From the NCBI GenBank assembly GCA_046331625.1, contig JAXLQL010000012.1, positions 1 to 64,000 on the forward strand: a stretch of 64,000 bases of DNA. Reading direction: 5' to 3'. The position numbers were made by a program, and so were the translations under genes. Source of the DNA: JAXLQL01 sp046331625 (lineage in GTDB: Bacteria; Acidobacteriota; Terriglobia; Bryobacterales; Bryobacteraceae). Positions 43,703-52,263 of the stretch are shown piece by piece (the stretch's first letter is position 1; every line of letters starts with the position of its first letter). The notes below the pieces were generated by a model, which worked only from the letters and a program-made list of their open reading frames with translations, made no database searches and was not told the origin of the DNA.

Positions 43703-44216
43703 CTATCGCTCGCGCATTTTCTCCGCGCTACCGAGCGGTAGAAACAAAGTCCACTCGGAGTTCGTGAAGGAATGACGCCGTGGTGACGGTAGAACGCCAC
43801 AGGCCATTGTCTTTGGCATCCACCAGCAAAGCGAAGACCGCGGGGGCGGCGGTAAGTACTCGATGGGTCGCGTCGGCCAGCATCGCAGCCCCAAGGCCTC
43901 TTCCCTGGTGGCGCGCATCGACCGCCAGACGCCCAATGCGAGCGGCAGGAAGGCTGGGATAACGCGGCAGTTTCTTGGCCAAGTCAGCCGGAAGGGCGGT
44001 CACCGGAATGCCTGCCGCGGCAAGCGTATAGTAGCCCGCCACCTGCCCCGACGCTTGTTCGATCACAACAAAACAATTCGCCCCCCGGCGCCGGATGTCC
44101 TGGGTGGCTTGGGCCCTGAAGTACCGGTCGAGCGGGCGGCTGCCATCGGAGGGCCCACAAAAGAAAGTGGAACGATCCTGTTCGCCAAGCGGCTCCAGGC
44201 GGTAGGGAGCGGACAC
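43703..44216 (-). pseudogene. TacT-like GNAT toxin with two frameshifts at its C-terminus
   Basis: The GNAT domain is intact to about 43805: GQVAGYYTLAAAGIPV, RIGRLAVDARHQGRGLGAAML (acetyl-CoA loop) and ALLVDAKD. The normal ending is split over two further frames: AFYRHHGVIPS, then TNSEWTLFLPLGSAE, ending at 43703. Two single-base losses (near 43793-43806 and 43761-43774) explain this. As written the first frame stops at 43728 with a wrong tail. TacT toxins acetylate charged tRNA. This copy is probably inactive, or the sequence contains two errors. GTG at 44216 overlaps the antitoxin stop. Confidence 0.75.
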
Positions 44217-44503
44217 TATTTCGCTGCCTCCAGGCCAAGCAATTGCTTCCGGCGGGCAAAGGCGCGGCGTAGGGCCGGCGAGGCCTTGGGTGGAGCGAGA
44301 ATGGCCTTGGCGAGTTGCCTCTGGTCCAAGGCCGACAGGCGAAGGATCTCGGCTTCCTCAATGGTGCGCTGAGCCGCATTGCGGGCGGCGGTCACGACGA
44401 AATCGGTCAGCGTGCAGCCCTCGATCTCCGCGGCGCGCTCGAGCATCGCGTGGACATCTCCAGGCAAGCGGGCTTCGAGTCGAGCGTTGGTGAGCTTTTC
44501 CAT
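44216..44503 (-). CDS. DUF1778/TacA-type antitoxin
   Basis: A 95-residue ribbon-helix-helix antitoxin of the DUF1778 family: NARLEARLPGDVHAMLERAA (about 5-24) and TLTDFVVTAARNAAQRTIEE (about 29-48). The C-terminal half (about 60-95) would neutralise the GNAT toxin. The frame is intact, unlike the toxin. The ATG at 44503 was chosen at the start of the RHH strand. Confidence 0.9.
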   Translation of the reverse strand: MEKLTNARLEARLPGDVHAMLERAAEIEGCTLTDFVVTAARNAAQRTIEEAEILRLSALDQRQLAKAILAPPKASPALRRAFARRKQLLGLEAAK

Positions 44504-44705
44504 GATCCGCAAGATACGGCAGATTGCCCTATTCGTCAACGGCGGCTCGGCACGCTCATTTGTTGCCGACGACTCCCGCCCCGGCACCGGATACGCCCGC
44601 AGCCCAGGATCGGCGGCCCATCCACTCCCTCTCTCTCACTCCCTTACTCTCTCTCGGCCGGCGAACCCGCCGATGATAAACTGCAAATCAGAGTATCCTC
44701 CCACC

Positions 44706-45875
44706 ATGCCGACCAAGCTTCTATTGGCCATCTCGCTCTCGTTCATCGGTGGCCTCGCCGCCGAGGACCGCAAAGTCAAGCTGCCTCCGCCATTCCACAC
44801 CGAGTCCGCCAACAACCGGCCCCAAGTGGTCGACCGGCCCAATGGCGCGCGCCTTCAGGTCCCCGCCGGATTTCAGATCGAGGAATGGACGGACGGCTTC
44901 GAGAAGCCCCGGTTCATGCTCGAAGGCCCGAGTGGCGAACTCCTGCTGTCCGATTCGGTGACCAACGGAACCGTCTATCGCATCAACCAATCGACCAAGG
45001 AGAAGACCAAGCTCATCTCCGGCCTCGACCGCCCGTTCGGCATGGCCTGGTGGAAAGACTACCTTTACGTGGCCGAGACCACCTCGCTCAAGCGCTACAA
45101 ATATGACAAGGCCAAGATGACGGCGGGTCCTGGCGAAGAGTTGGTTTCGATGAAGGACTTCGGCAAGGGCCACTGGACCCGCGCCATCCTGTTCGACGCG
45201 AAGGGCTCGAAGATGTACCTGACGGTCGGGTCAGGCTCGAACGTCGACGCCGGCGAGGCGCGCGAGCGCGCGGCGATCCTGCGCTTCAATCCCGATGGCT
45301 CCGGCAAGGAGTTCTTCGCCGAAGGCACGCGCAATCCCGTCAGCATCCACTGGTATCCCGGCACCGCGCGAATCTACGCCAGCGTCCAGGAGCGCGATGG
45401 CCTCGGTGACGATCTCGTACCCGACTACTTCACCGAAATCAAGCAGGGCGGCTTCTACGGGTGGCCGTATGCCTATATTGGCCCGAATGAGGACCCGCGC
45501 CGCAAGGGCGAAAAGCCGGACCTCGTCGCCAAGACCATCGTGCCCGACGTGCCGTTGCAGGCACACTCCGCTGTGCTCGACTTCATGTTCTACACCGGCA
45601 AGCAGTTTCCGGCGAAGTATCGCGGCGGAGCGTTCCTCGCGCTGCACGGCTCGTGGAATCGCTCCAAGCGCACGGGCTATAGCGTGGTCTACGTGCCGTT
45701 CCAAAATGGAAAGCCGTCGGGCGCGCCCGAGGACTTCCTCACCGGCTGGATGATGGCGCCCGACAAGCGCGAAGTCTGGGGACGCCCAGTGGGCATCTTC
45801 CAGATGAAAGACGGGAGCCTGCTGGTGACCGACGACGGCGGGAACAAGATTTGGCGCATCTGGTACAAAGGCTAG
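44706..45875 (+). CDS. Exported PQQ-dependent sugar (sorbosone-type) dehydrogenase
   Basis: A 389-residue periplasmic propeller enzyme. The signal peptide is MPTKLLLAISLSFIGGLAAE. Family motifs include FMLEGPSGELLLSDS (about 65-79), LDRPFGMAWW (about 105-114), MYLTVGSGSNVDAGE with an acidic metal-site stretch (about 168-182), GTRNPVSIHWYPGT (about 202-215), GGFYGWPYAY and LALHGSWNRS. The PQQ-coordinating Arg and His are plausible in these. Its end overlaps the heptaheme cytochrome gene by 25 bases, so electrons may pass from PQQ to the cytochrome. That coupling is inferred from gene order. Confidence 0.88.
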   Translation: MPTKLLLAISLSFIGGLAAEDRKVKLPPPFHTESANNRPQVVDRPNGARLQVPAGFQIEEWTDGFEKPRFMLEGPSGELLLSDSVTNGTVYRINQSTKEKTKLISGLDRPFGMAWWKDYLYVAETTSLKRYKYDKAKMTAGPGEELVSMKDFGKGHWTRAILFDAKGSKMYLTVGSGSNVDAGEARERAAILRFNPDGSGKEFFAEGTRNPVSIHWYPGTARIYASVQERDGLGDDLVPDYFTEIKQGGFYGWPYAYIGPNEDPRRKGEKPDLVAKTIVPDVPLQAHSAVLDFMFYTGKQFPAKYRGGAFLALHGSWNRSKRTGYSVVYVPFQNGKPSGAPEDFLTGWMMAPDKREVWGRPVGIFQMKDGSLLVTDDGGNKIWRIWYKG

Positions 45876-46504
45876 TCCGGTTCATCCCGGCGGTGTGGGG
45901 CTTGGCCTGCTGGGCGCAATCCAAGCCCTTTTCGCACGAGTTGCACCTGCAACTGAAGCTCGGCTGCGTGGAGTGTCACGCCTCGACGCCGGCGAGCACC
46001 AAAGCTTCAGACAACAATCTTCCGGATGGAAAGGTATGCCTGAAGTGCCACGAGAAGGGCATGGCGGTGAAGGAGCCATCGGCGTCGCTGGTGACGCAGT
46101 TCAATCATGCCTTGCACCTGCAAATGGGGAATGCGGCTCCCGTAATCGCGGCGGCGCTGGATCGTAAGACCTACCATGCGTCGTCTACAGGGGCGTTGCC
46201 GGGTCCGGAGCTGCGGGCGCAACTGGCCACCACCAACGCCTGCCAGGCGTGCCATCGCGGACTCGAGCACTCCCGCACCACCGATCATTCTGTGTTCCCG
46301 GCGATGCAGGATTGCCTGGTGTGTCATGCGAAGGTGGACAATCCGTTCTCGTGCGAGAAGTGTCATACGCCGGGGGCACACTTGAAACCTGTCTCGCACG
46401 GGAAAGAGTGGGTGGATGTGCACAGTTCGGGCAAGGCGAATCTGAACAAAGCGTCGTGCGTGGTTTGCCATGGGCGGCGGTTCACTTGTCTCGGCTGCCA
46501 CTGA
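45851..46504 (+). CDS. Heptaheme c-type cytochrome
   Basis: A 217-residue exported cytochrome with seven CXXCH sites: CVECH, CLKCH, CQACH, CLVCH, CEKCH, CVVCH and CLGCH, the last at the very C-terminus. The N-terminus (RFIPAVWGLACWAQS) is a signal peptide. The likely start is TTG at 45851, eight bases after GGGAA; GTG at 45893 would leave a very short signal. The gene overlaps the sugar dehydrogenase by 25 bases in another frame. The spacing resembles cytochrome c7/c3-type multihemes. The electron partner is unknown beyond this context. Confidence 0.85.
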   Translation: MAHLVQRLVRFIPAVWGLACWAQSKPFSHELHLQLKLGCVECHASTPASTKASDNNLPDGKVCLKCHEKGMAVKEPSASLVTQFNHALHLQMGNAAPVIAAALDRKTYHASSTGALPGPELRAQLATTNACQACHRGLEHSRTTDHSVFPAMQDCLVCHAKVDNPFSCEKCHTPGAHLKPVSHGKEWVDVHSSGKANLNKASCVVCHGRRFTCLGCH

Positions 46505-46548
46505 GTTTGGCTGTAGCTTTCTACCTGATCCGCCGATAGTTCGGGCGG

Positions 46549-47232
46549 ATGCATGCTATCGAACCAAACCCTTCGCGGCTTACGTTCGTGTACGCGTTGG
46601 TGACGCAGCCGGTGATGGCCGAGGGTCTGATCCGGATCCTCGAGCCAGCGGACGACCTGCAGTTTGCGGGGTGGTCGCAAGATCCGGAAGACGCGGTGCG
46701 GCAGGTGGCGCGGCTCCAGGCCAACGTGTTGGTGCTTGACCATGCGTTTGGTCTGCGCACGGTGGCCGAGGTGCTCGAGCGGACGCGGGTTCTCACGCCG
46801 GTAACGGCCGTGTTGTGGACCAAGGATCCCTCGCCGACGGATCGGCGCTTGGCTGCCGAGGCCGGGATTCGCGGCGTACTCGACAAGACGCATTCGGTGT
46901 CGGTGGTGCTGGCCTGCCTGCGGTCGGTAGCCGAGGGCGGATCGTGGCCGATCGGGCAGCCCGACATGAGCTTGCGGAGTCCCGAGCGGATTGCTATCCG
47001 CCTAACCCAGCGCGAGTGCGAGGTGATCGCCTTGATCGGCGAGGGGCTGAAGAATCGCGAGATTGCCGAACGGATGGCCATCACCCCCGGCACGGTGAAG
47101 GTTCATCTGATGCACATTTTTGAAAAGACTGGCGCACGGAATCGGGTGGAGCTGAGTATCCAGGCGGCTCGGCTGCTCGACGCCGTGAAACGGGAAGGAG
47201 CGTTGTTGGATGCAACAGGTGGGGCTGAGTAG
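46549..47232 (+). CDS. NarL/LuxR-family response regulator
   Basis: A 227-residue protein. The N-terminal receiver-like domain (about 12-130) retains the phospho-acceptor-type Asp in VLVLDHAFG and a Lys in VLDKTHS, though the acidic pocket is weak. The C-terminal LuxR helix-turn-helix (about 148-208) includes LTQRECEVIALIGEGL and NREIAERMAITPGTVKVHLM. No histidine kinase lies nearby. It sits before the Tad pilus locus with a 450-base gap, so it may control that locus. Confidence 0.88.
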   Translation: MHAIEPNPSRLTFVYALVTQPVMAEGLIRILEPADDLQFAGWSQDPEDAVRQVARLQANVLVLDHAFGLRTVAEVLERTRVLTPVTAVLWTKDPSPTDRRLAAEAGIRGVLDKTHSVSVVLACLRSVAEGGSWPIGQPDMSLRSPERIAIRLTQRECEVIALIGEGLKNREIAERMAITPGTVKVHLMHIFEKTGARNRVELSIQAARLLDAVKREGALLDATGGAE

Positions 47233-47681
47233 AGGCAGTGCCGAATCGGGATTCATAGTCCAAAGGTCCTGCATCGTCAAAAAAACCCGTACCAGCACTA
47301 ATGGAAAGGGGCGAGCCGTCCGAATTTCAATCAGAGAACTCACGCAATGAAGGCATCGAGAGCTTCCGCCTACCCCCGGAGCGTTCGGGATCGGTCTGAC
47401 CGGGGCCGGTTCACCGAAACCACTTCTGCCGAGGCCATGCCCGCCGCTGCAGACGCCTCGAGTGACATGTTGCGGCGCGCGCTGGGCGGGCGGGTGTCCG
47501 GCGGTGCCCTTCCGGTTTGGCGGCTGCCTTCTGGCGAGCCGCTGCCGCAGTTTGTCTTACGGGCGGGTTTTGTGGCGCCGCAATTGTTGCCGGCTGGAGT
47601 AGCGGGTTTTGCCGAGCGGAGGCGCGCCGGAAGCGGCCGCCGTTCGGTGCCTGGGATGGCTTCCCCGAGGTTGCCGAATCA
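47233..47681. other. Gap of 449 bases upstream of the Tad locus; one doubtful frame
   Basis: One frame (47347-47685, 112 residues, Arg/Ala/Pro-rich) ends in an ATGA overlap with the prepilin peptidase start, but its composition looks like chance coding in GC-rich DNA. I find no Flp-type pilin here. The region probably holds the Tad promoter, but no clear hexamers are seen. Confidence 0.4.
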
Positions 47682-48185
47682 ATGAATGTTGCCGGTATCA
47701 GTCTCGAAGTGTGGGTCGCCGTGGGCGTCGGCATCGCCGCCACGGTGGAGGATCTGGCGCGGCGGACGATCTCCAACTGGACGTCCCTTGCGGCGCTGGT
47801 GGGCGGGCTTGTCTGCCAGGCGATGGCGGGTGGCCAGTCGGGCGACGGTGTCTGGATGGGCCTCGGCCGCGGGGCGCTCGGAGCCGCGGCGGGGTTCGGA
47901 ATTTTTCTCGTCTTCTATGTTCTCGGGGGCATGGGGGGCGGAGACGTGAAGTTGATGACCGGTTTCGGAGCTTTGCTGGGCGCCACGCGTCTGGTGCAAG
48001 CAGCCATTCTGACGGCGATTCTGGGTGGGATTCTGGCGGGCCTCGTGTTGGGCGCCGGATACCTCCGGAGAGCGATGGCGAAGTACAAAGCCGAGCCCGA
48101 CAAGCCGCTGCCGCTGGCGATTCCCTACGCGCCGGCGATCGTGTTGGGCGTTTGGCTGACGATTCTGGGGAGCAGGTTGCCGTGA
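47682..48185 (+). CDS. cpaA: Prepilin peptidase CpaA/TadV
   Basis: A 167-residue type IV (A24) prepilin peptidase of the short CpaA class that processes Flp pilins. Active-site aspartates are in the first loop (TVEDLARRTISNW, about 20-32) and in GGMGGGDVKLMTGFG (about 80-94). About five or six membrane helices are present. The ATG at 47682 starts a natural first helix. It is the first gene of the Tad cluster. About 90 bases separate it from cpaB. Confidence 0.88.
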   Translation: MNVAGISLEVWVAVGVGIAATVEDLARRTISNWTSLAALVGGLVCQAMAGGQSGDGVWMGLGRGALGAAAGFGIFLVFYVLGGMGGGDVKLMTGFGALLGATRLVQAAILTAILGGILAGLVLGAGYLRRAMAKYKAEPDKPLPLAIPYAPAIVLGVWLTILGSRLP

Positions 48186-48273
48186 AGCGGGAAAACGGGT
48201 GGCGCCGGCGGGCCGTGCGGTTCGCGGGGCGAAGCAACCCGGCAGTGACAGTTGAGTCGAGGAGAGGAGTCTT

Positions 48274-49212
48274 ATGGATCGAAGGTTTCTAACCGTTCTC
48301 GGGGTGAGCCTGGTCTTTGCACTGGTAGTGTCGAGCATCTTTTACCAGATGACCTCGGGGGCATCCGGTACCAAGCCCAAGAACACGCCCGTCGAGACCC
48401 GCGACATCGTGATGGCGGTCAAGCCGCTCGGAGTCGGCGTGGCGATCAAGCCCGATGACATCAAAGTGGCGAAGATCCCCGAGTCGGCATTCCCCAAAGG
48501 CGCCTTTTCGAAGCCCGAGGAAGTGATTGACCGGCCGGTGATGAGCAACATCCTCGCCGACGAACCCGTGCTCGAGGGCCGTTTGGCCGCGCGCGGCGCC
48601 GGCGCCGGCATCACGCCCGTGATCCCGATCGGCATGCGCGCCGTGACGGTGCACGTGAACGAAGTGGTGGGCGTGGCCGGGTTCGTACTGCCGGGCTTGC
48701 ACGTCGACGTGCTCGTGACCGGCAGGCCGCCCAACGGCGAGCACAACACCATGACAGTGACCACGCTCCAGGACATCACGGTGCTCAGCGCCGGGCAGAC
48801 GGTGCAGGTCGATCCGCGCGGCGGCGCCATCAATGCGCCTTCGGTGACGCTGCTGGTCACGCCCGAACAAGCCGAAATGCTGACGCTCGCCGGCAACGAA
48901 GCCAAGATTCAACTGGTGCTGCGCAGCTCGGCTGACCGCACCATCGCTTCGACGCGAGGCAAGCGGCTGAGCGAACTCTATCGTACGCGGCCGGGCTCGA
49001 GTGGCGGCAGCGGCTGGGCTCCAGGTGGCGACGGCGTATCCGGCGACGGACCGGCCGACATGCCGCAGCCGGTGAAGCAGCCGGTGGCCGAGGCGCCTCC
49101 GCTGCCTCCTCCGCCGCCCGCGGCGCCGCCCGAGCAACTCGACCAGATCGTCGTCATTCGCGGCAATCAGAAGACGGTCGAAACCATCAATCCCCAAGGC
49201 GGGAGGAACTAG
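48274..49212 (+). CDS. cpaB: Flp pilus assembly protein CpaB/RcpC
   Basis: A 312-residue periplasmic pilus assembly protein. An N-terminal helix (about 5-26) anchors it. A SAF domain (about 45-110) contains DIVMAVKPLGVGVAIKPDDI. The RcpC/CpaB domain (about 115-230) has PIGMRAVTVHVNEVVGVAGF and SVTLLVTPEQAEML. The tail is Gly/Pro-rich. It starts with ATG behind GGAGAGGAG, four bases before cpaC. It probably stabilises or glycan-positions the secretin. Confidence 0.92.
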   Translation: MDRRFLTVLGVSLVFALVVSSIFYQMTSGASGTKPKNTPVETRDIVMAVKPLGVGVAIKPDDIKVAKIPESAFPKGAFSKPEEVIDRPVMSNILADEPVLEGRLAARGAGAGITPVIPIGMRAVTVHVNEVVGVAGFVLPGLHVDVLVTGRPPNGEHNTMTVTTLQDITVLSAGQTVQVDPRGGAINAPSVTLLVTPEQAEMLTLAGNEAKIQLVLRSSADRTIASTRGKRLSELYRTRPGSSGGSGWAPGGDGVSGDGPADMPQPVKQPVAEAPPLPPPPPAAPPEQLDQIVVIRGNQKTVETINPQGGRN

Positions 49213-49215
49213 AGT

Positions 49216-50835
49216 ATGAAGGCAATCATTCGTACCATCGCTCCGGTAGTGATGATGGCCGCTACGGCGGCGCTCGGTCCGCTGGCGGCGCAATCGACAT
49301 CGGAAGACCTGCGGGTTACCGTCGGCAAGAGCGTCGTGATCGACTATCCAACCGACATCGGCCGGATTTCGACGAGCAATCCGGACGTAGTCGACGCCGT
49401 TGCCGTGTCGACGCGCGAAGTGCTGCTGCACGCCAAGTCGCACGGAACCTCGACGATCGTGATCTGGGCGAAGACGGGCCAGCGGACGTTCTACAACGCC
49501 ACCGTCGAACATAACCTCGAGCCGATTCGCAAGATCATCCACGAGACCTTCCCCGACGAAAACATCCAGATCGTGTCGGCGCGCGATTCGGTGACGCTCA
49601 ACGGGAAGGTTACCTCGCAAGCCGTGGCTGACCGCACGGCGGTCCTCGCGGCCTCGCTCGCCAAAACCGTGGTGAACAATCTGGTGATCAATCCGAGAGA
49701 GGTTGAAAAGCAGGTGGTGCTGCGGGTGAAGTTCGCCCAACTCGACCGGAGCGCTTCGACGCAGTTCGGCGTCAACCTGATGTCGACTGGCGCATTGAAT
49801 ACGCCCGGCGCGATCAGCACGGGTCAGTTCGGCCCACCCAAGGTGACCGACGTTCGGGGAACGATCCCCGGAGGGCTGCAGGGAACCACCTCGCAGTTCA
49901 CGCTGAGCGACGCGCTCAATATCTTCGCCTTCCGGCCGGACCTCAACCTCGCCTCGACGATCAAGGCTCTGCAAAGCCGGGGTGTGCTCCAAATCATGGC
50001 CGAACCGAACCTGGTGACGACCAACGGCCGCGAAGCGAGTTTCCTGGTGGGCGGCGAATTCCCGGTGCCGATCCTCCAGGGCGGCTCGGCCGGCGCGGTG
50101 ACGGTGCAGTTCAAAGAATTCGGCATCCGGCTGACATTCAATCCGCAGCTGACGCCGAACAAGACGATGAAGCTCTATGTGCGGCCGGAAGTCTCCTCGA
50201 TCGACATCGCCAATTCGGTCACGTTCAACGGTTTCCGCATCCCCGCCCTGGCGACGCGGCGCATGGAGACCAACATCGAGCTCGGTCCCGGCCAAAGCTT
50301 CGTCATCGGCGGCCTGATCGATGACCGCGCCGAGCAGGCGTTCACCCGGATCCCGGGCCTCGCCGACATTCCGATCCTCGGCGCCCTGTTCAAGAGCAAG
50401 TCGACTACGAAGTCGAAGACGGAGTTGATCGTGCTGGTAACGCCGGAAATCGTCGATCCGCTGAATCCGGGCGACCCCAAGCCGATGCCGGTGATGCCGG
50501 TCGAGTTCCTCGGGCCGGCGGTTCCGCCTGCGCCGCATAGCGCGATTCCCCCGGCTCGCACGCCGGGCAAGAAGACCAATGCGCGCAACCATCGTTCGGG
50601 AACGGCTCAGTCGCCGGAAATGGCGGCGGGCAAGGGGAGTTCGGAGATTCCGGCCGTGGTGACCGCCGAGTCGGTGCGGCCCATCATGGCCGCGACGACT
50701 TCCGCCGATAGTTCTTCGTCGGGACCCCCGGCCCCAGTGGCTGCCCCCGCCAAGACCGAGGCGGCCGCCGCCGAGCCATCGCCGGCCGGTGGCGGGCAGG
50801 GCGAAAAGACGGGCGGGCAACTCGAAAAGAACTGA
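49216..50835 (+). CDS. cpaC: Flp pilus secretin CpaC/RcpA
   Basis: A 539-residue outer-membrane secretin. The signal peptide (about 1-28) is followed by the N-terminal pilus-assembly domain (VGKSVVIDYPTDIGRISTSN, about 35-55), a BON-type segment (about 95-160) and the secretin channel (about 230-430) with GVLQIMAEPNLVT, GGEFPVPI and GQSFVIGGLIDDR. The last 100 residues are a low-complexity Pro/Ala/Ser tail not usual in short CpaC. It forms the pilus exit pore. Confidence 0.94.
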   Translation: MKAIIRTIAPVVMMAATAALGPLAAQSTSEDLRVTVGKSVVIDYPTDIGRISTSNPDVVDAVAVSTREVLLHAKSHGTSTIVIWAKTGQRTFYNATVEHNLEPIRKIIHETFPDENIQIVSARDSVTLNGKVTSQAVADRTAVLAASLAKTVVNNLVINPREVEKQVVLRVKFAQLDRSASTQFGVNLMSTGALNTPGAISTGQFGPPKVTDVRGTIPGGLQGTTSQFTLSDALNIFAFRPDLNLASTIKALQSRGVLQIMAEPNLVTTNGREASFLVGGEFPVPILQGGSAGAVTVQFKEFGIRLTFNPQLTPNKTMKLYVRPEVSSIDIANSVTFNGFRIPALATRRMETNIELGPGQSFVIGGLIDDRAEQAFTRIPGLADIPILGALFKSKSTTKSKTELIVLVTPEIVDPLNPGDPKPMPVMPVEFLGPAVPPAPHSAIPPARTPGKKTNARNHRSGTAQSPEMAAGKGSSEIPAVVTAESVRPIMAATTSADSSSSGPPAPVAAPAKTEAAAAEPSPAGGGQGEKTGGQLEKN

Positions 50836-50922
50836 CCGGCAAGAAGACGGCCGCGCGTAGGAGCCGGCCTTTAGGGAGACGACCGAGGAACATCGCCGAG
50901 AAATATCGGCCAAGGAATATCG

Positions 50923-52122
50923 ATGGACGCGCAACGGAAAGGCAGGGACGTGGGCTTGGCGGCATTGCTGATCTCTCCCAACCGGGAGATCGCCGTCGAG
51001 TTCGGCATGACGCTTCCCGAGACACGTACCTTCCAAATCCTGGCCGAGCTCAATACGTATCCGTCGCAGCGGGAGCTCGAAATCCGGCTCCGCCAGATTC
51101 AGCCCGAGATGGTACTGATCGACTGCGCCACGGGCCTCGACACGGCGGTGGACCTGATCCGCTTCCTGGCCTCCTATCAGGTGCAGGTAGTGGCGCTGCA
51201 CCGGTCCAACGACAGCGCCTCGGTGGTGAAAGTGCTGCGGGCCGGGGCAGCCGATTTTCTCTACTCTCCGTTCGAAGCGGGGGCGCAGCGGGAGGCCGCA
51301 GCGCGCCTGAGGCGCTTGCGTTCACCCGAGCAGGAAGCCGAGCACGAGTTGGGCAAGGTGGTTCTGTTCACTTCGGCCAAACCGGGAGCGGGCAGCTCGA
51401 CCCTCGCCACGCATGTCGCCCACGGGCTGCGTAAGACGACCGGCAAGCGAGTGTTGCTGATCGACTTCGATCTCGAGGGCGGCACGATCGGTTTTTACTT
51501 GAAGCTCCAACCGGAGTCGTCCGTGGTCGAGGCGCTCGAGCAGGTAGGCTCCCTCGATGCGGCTTCGTGGTCGGCGCTGACGGTGAACTCGGGCGGCATC
51601 GACGTGTTGACGGCGCCCGAGCAGCCCTATTCGCAGAGCCCGGACCATGCCCGCGTGCATGACCTGCTGAGCTACGCGCGGATGCTGTACGACTGGGTGA
51701 TCGTCGATGCGCCGACGGTGTTTCACCGCACCAGCCTGACGATCCTGACCGAGTGCGAGCAGGCATTCCTGATCTCGTCGAGCGACTTGGCCAGCCTCCA
51801 TTTGGCACGCAAGGCGGTGGGGCTGCTGACGCAGATCGGGCTGTCGAAAGAACGTTACCAGGTGGTAGTCAACCGGCTGAGCAAGCGCGACGGCATCGCC
51901 GGCTCCGATATCGAGAAGATTTTCAACTGCACGGTTTTCGCCAGCCTGCCGAACGACTATTTTTCCTTGCACCGGGTGATCTCGCTCGGGCAGCCCCTGG
52001 CGGCCGATTGCGAACTGGGGAAGGCGATTCTGGCGATGGCGACCAAGCTTTGCGGTCCGCCCAATCCGCCCAAGCAGGCGGCCGCGTTGACCGAAGCCAA
52101 GCCGGCGTTGTCGCAGACATGA
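50923..52122 (+). CDS. cpaE: CpaE/TadZ-type pilus localisation ATPase
   Basis: A 399-residue protein. An atypical receiver-like domain (about 10-130) is followed by a ParA/MinD-like ATPase (about 145-385). The deviant Walker A is SAKPGAGSSTL (151-161), Walker B is VLLIDFDLEGG and the late motif is WVIVDAPTV. CpaE/TadZ proteins place the pilus machine at the pole. It begins with ATG at 50923, 87 bases after cpaC. Confidence 0.9.
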   Translation: MDAQRKGRDVGLAALLISPNREIAVEFGMTLPETRTFQILAELNTYPSQRELEIRLRQIQPEMVLIDCATGLDTAVDLIRFLASYQVQVVALHRSNDSASVVKVLRAGAADFLYSPFEAGAQREAAARLRRLRSPEQEAEHELGKVVLFTSAKPGAGSSTLATHVAHGLRKTTGKRVLLIDFDLEGGTIGFYLKLQPESSVVEALEQVGSLDAASWSALTVNSGGIDVLTAPEQPYSQSPDHARVHDLLSYARMLYDWVIVDAPTVFHRTSLTILTECEQAFLISSSDLASLHLARKAVGLLTQIGLSKERYQVVVNRLSKRDGIAGSDIEKIFNCTVFASLPNDYFSLHRVISLGQPLAADCELGKAILAMATKLCGPPNPPKQAAALTEAKPALSQT

Positions 52123-52221
52123 GGGCGCTGCCGCAGGACACGGAGTGCTTGTTGACGCGGATTTTTGACGTGGATTCTTGACAGGGTTTCGCCGCGCTGG
52201 CGGTTCGGAGACGGAACGAAG

Positions 52222-52247
52222 AATAACGACGAAGAATAACGACGAAG
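52222..52247 (+). repeat. Short tandem repeat before cpaF
   Basis: Two perfect 13-bp copies of AATAACGACGAAG, preceded by a partial copy, lie 17 bases upstream of the cpaF start. The repeat is AG-rich and adjoins the ribosome-binding region. Copy-number change could alter translation. Confidence 0.6.
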
Positions 52248-52263
52248 AGGAAAGACAGAGACC

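Noticed and set aside
47347..47685. A 112-residue frame ending in ATGA overlap with cpaA
   Set aside because: Composition is Arg/Ala/Pro-rich without domains, and the overlap alone is weak evidence.
48289..51201. A 970-codon antisense open frame across cpaB, cpaC and the cpaE start
   Set aside because: It is His/Arg/Asp-rich low-complexity sequence, the usual mirror of GC-rich coding DNA. The plus-strand genes carry clear Tad families.
52215..52260. A CRISPR-like array before cpaF
   Set aside because: Only two 13-bp direct copies without spacers; no other regularly spaced repeats were seen in the window.
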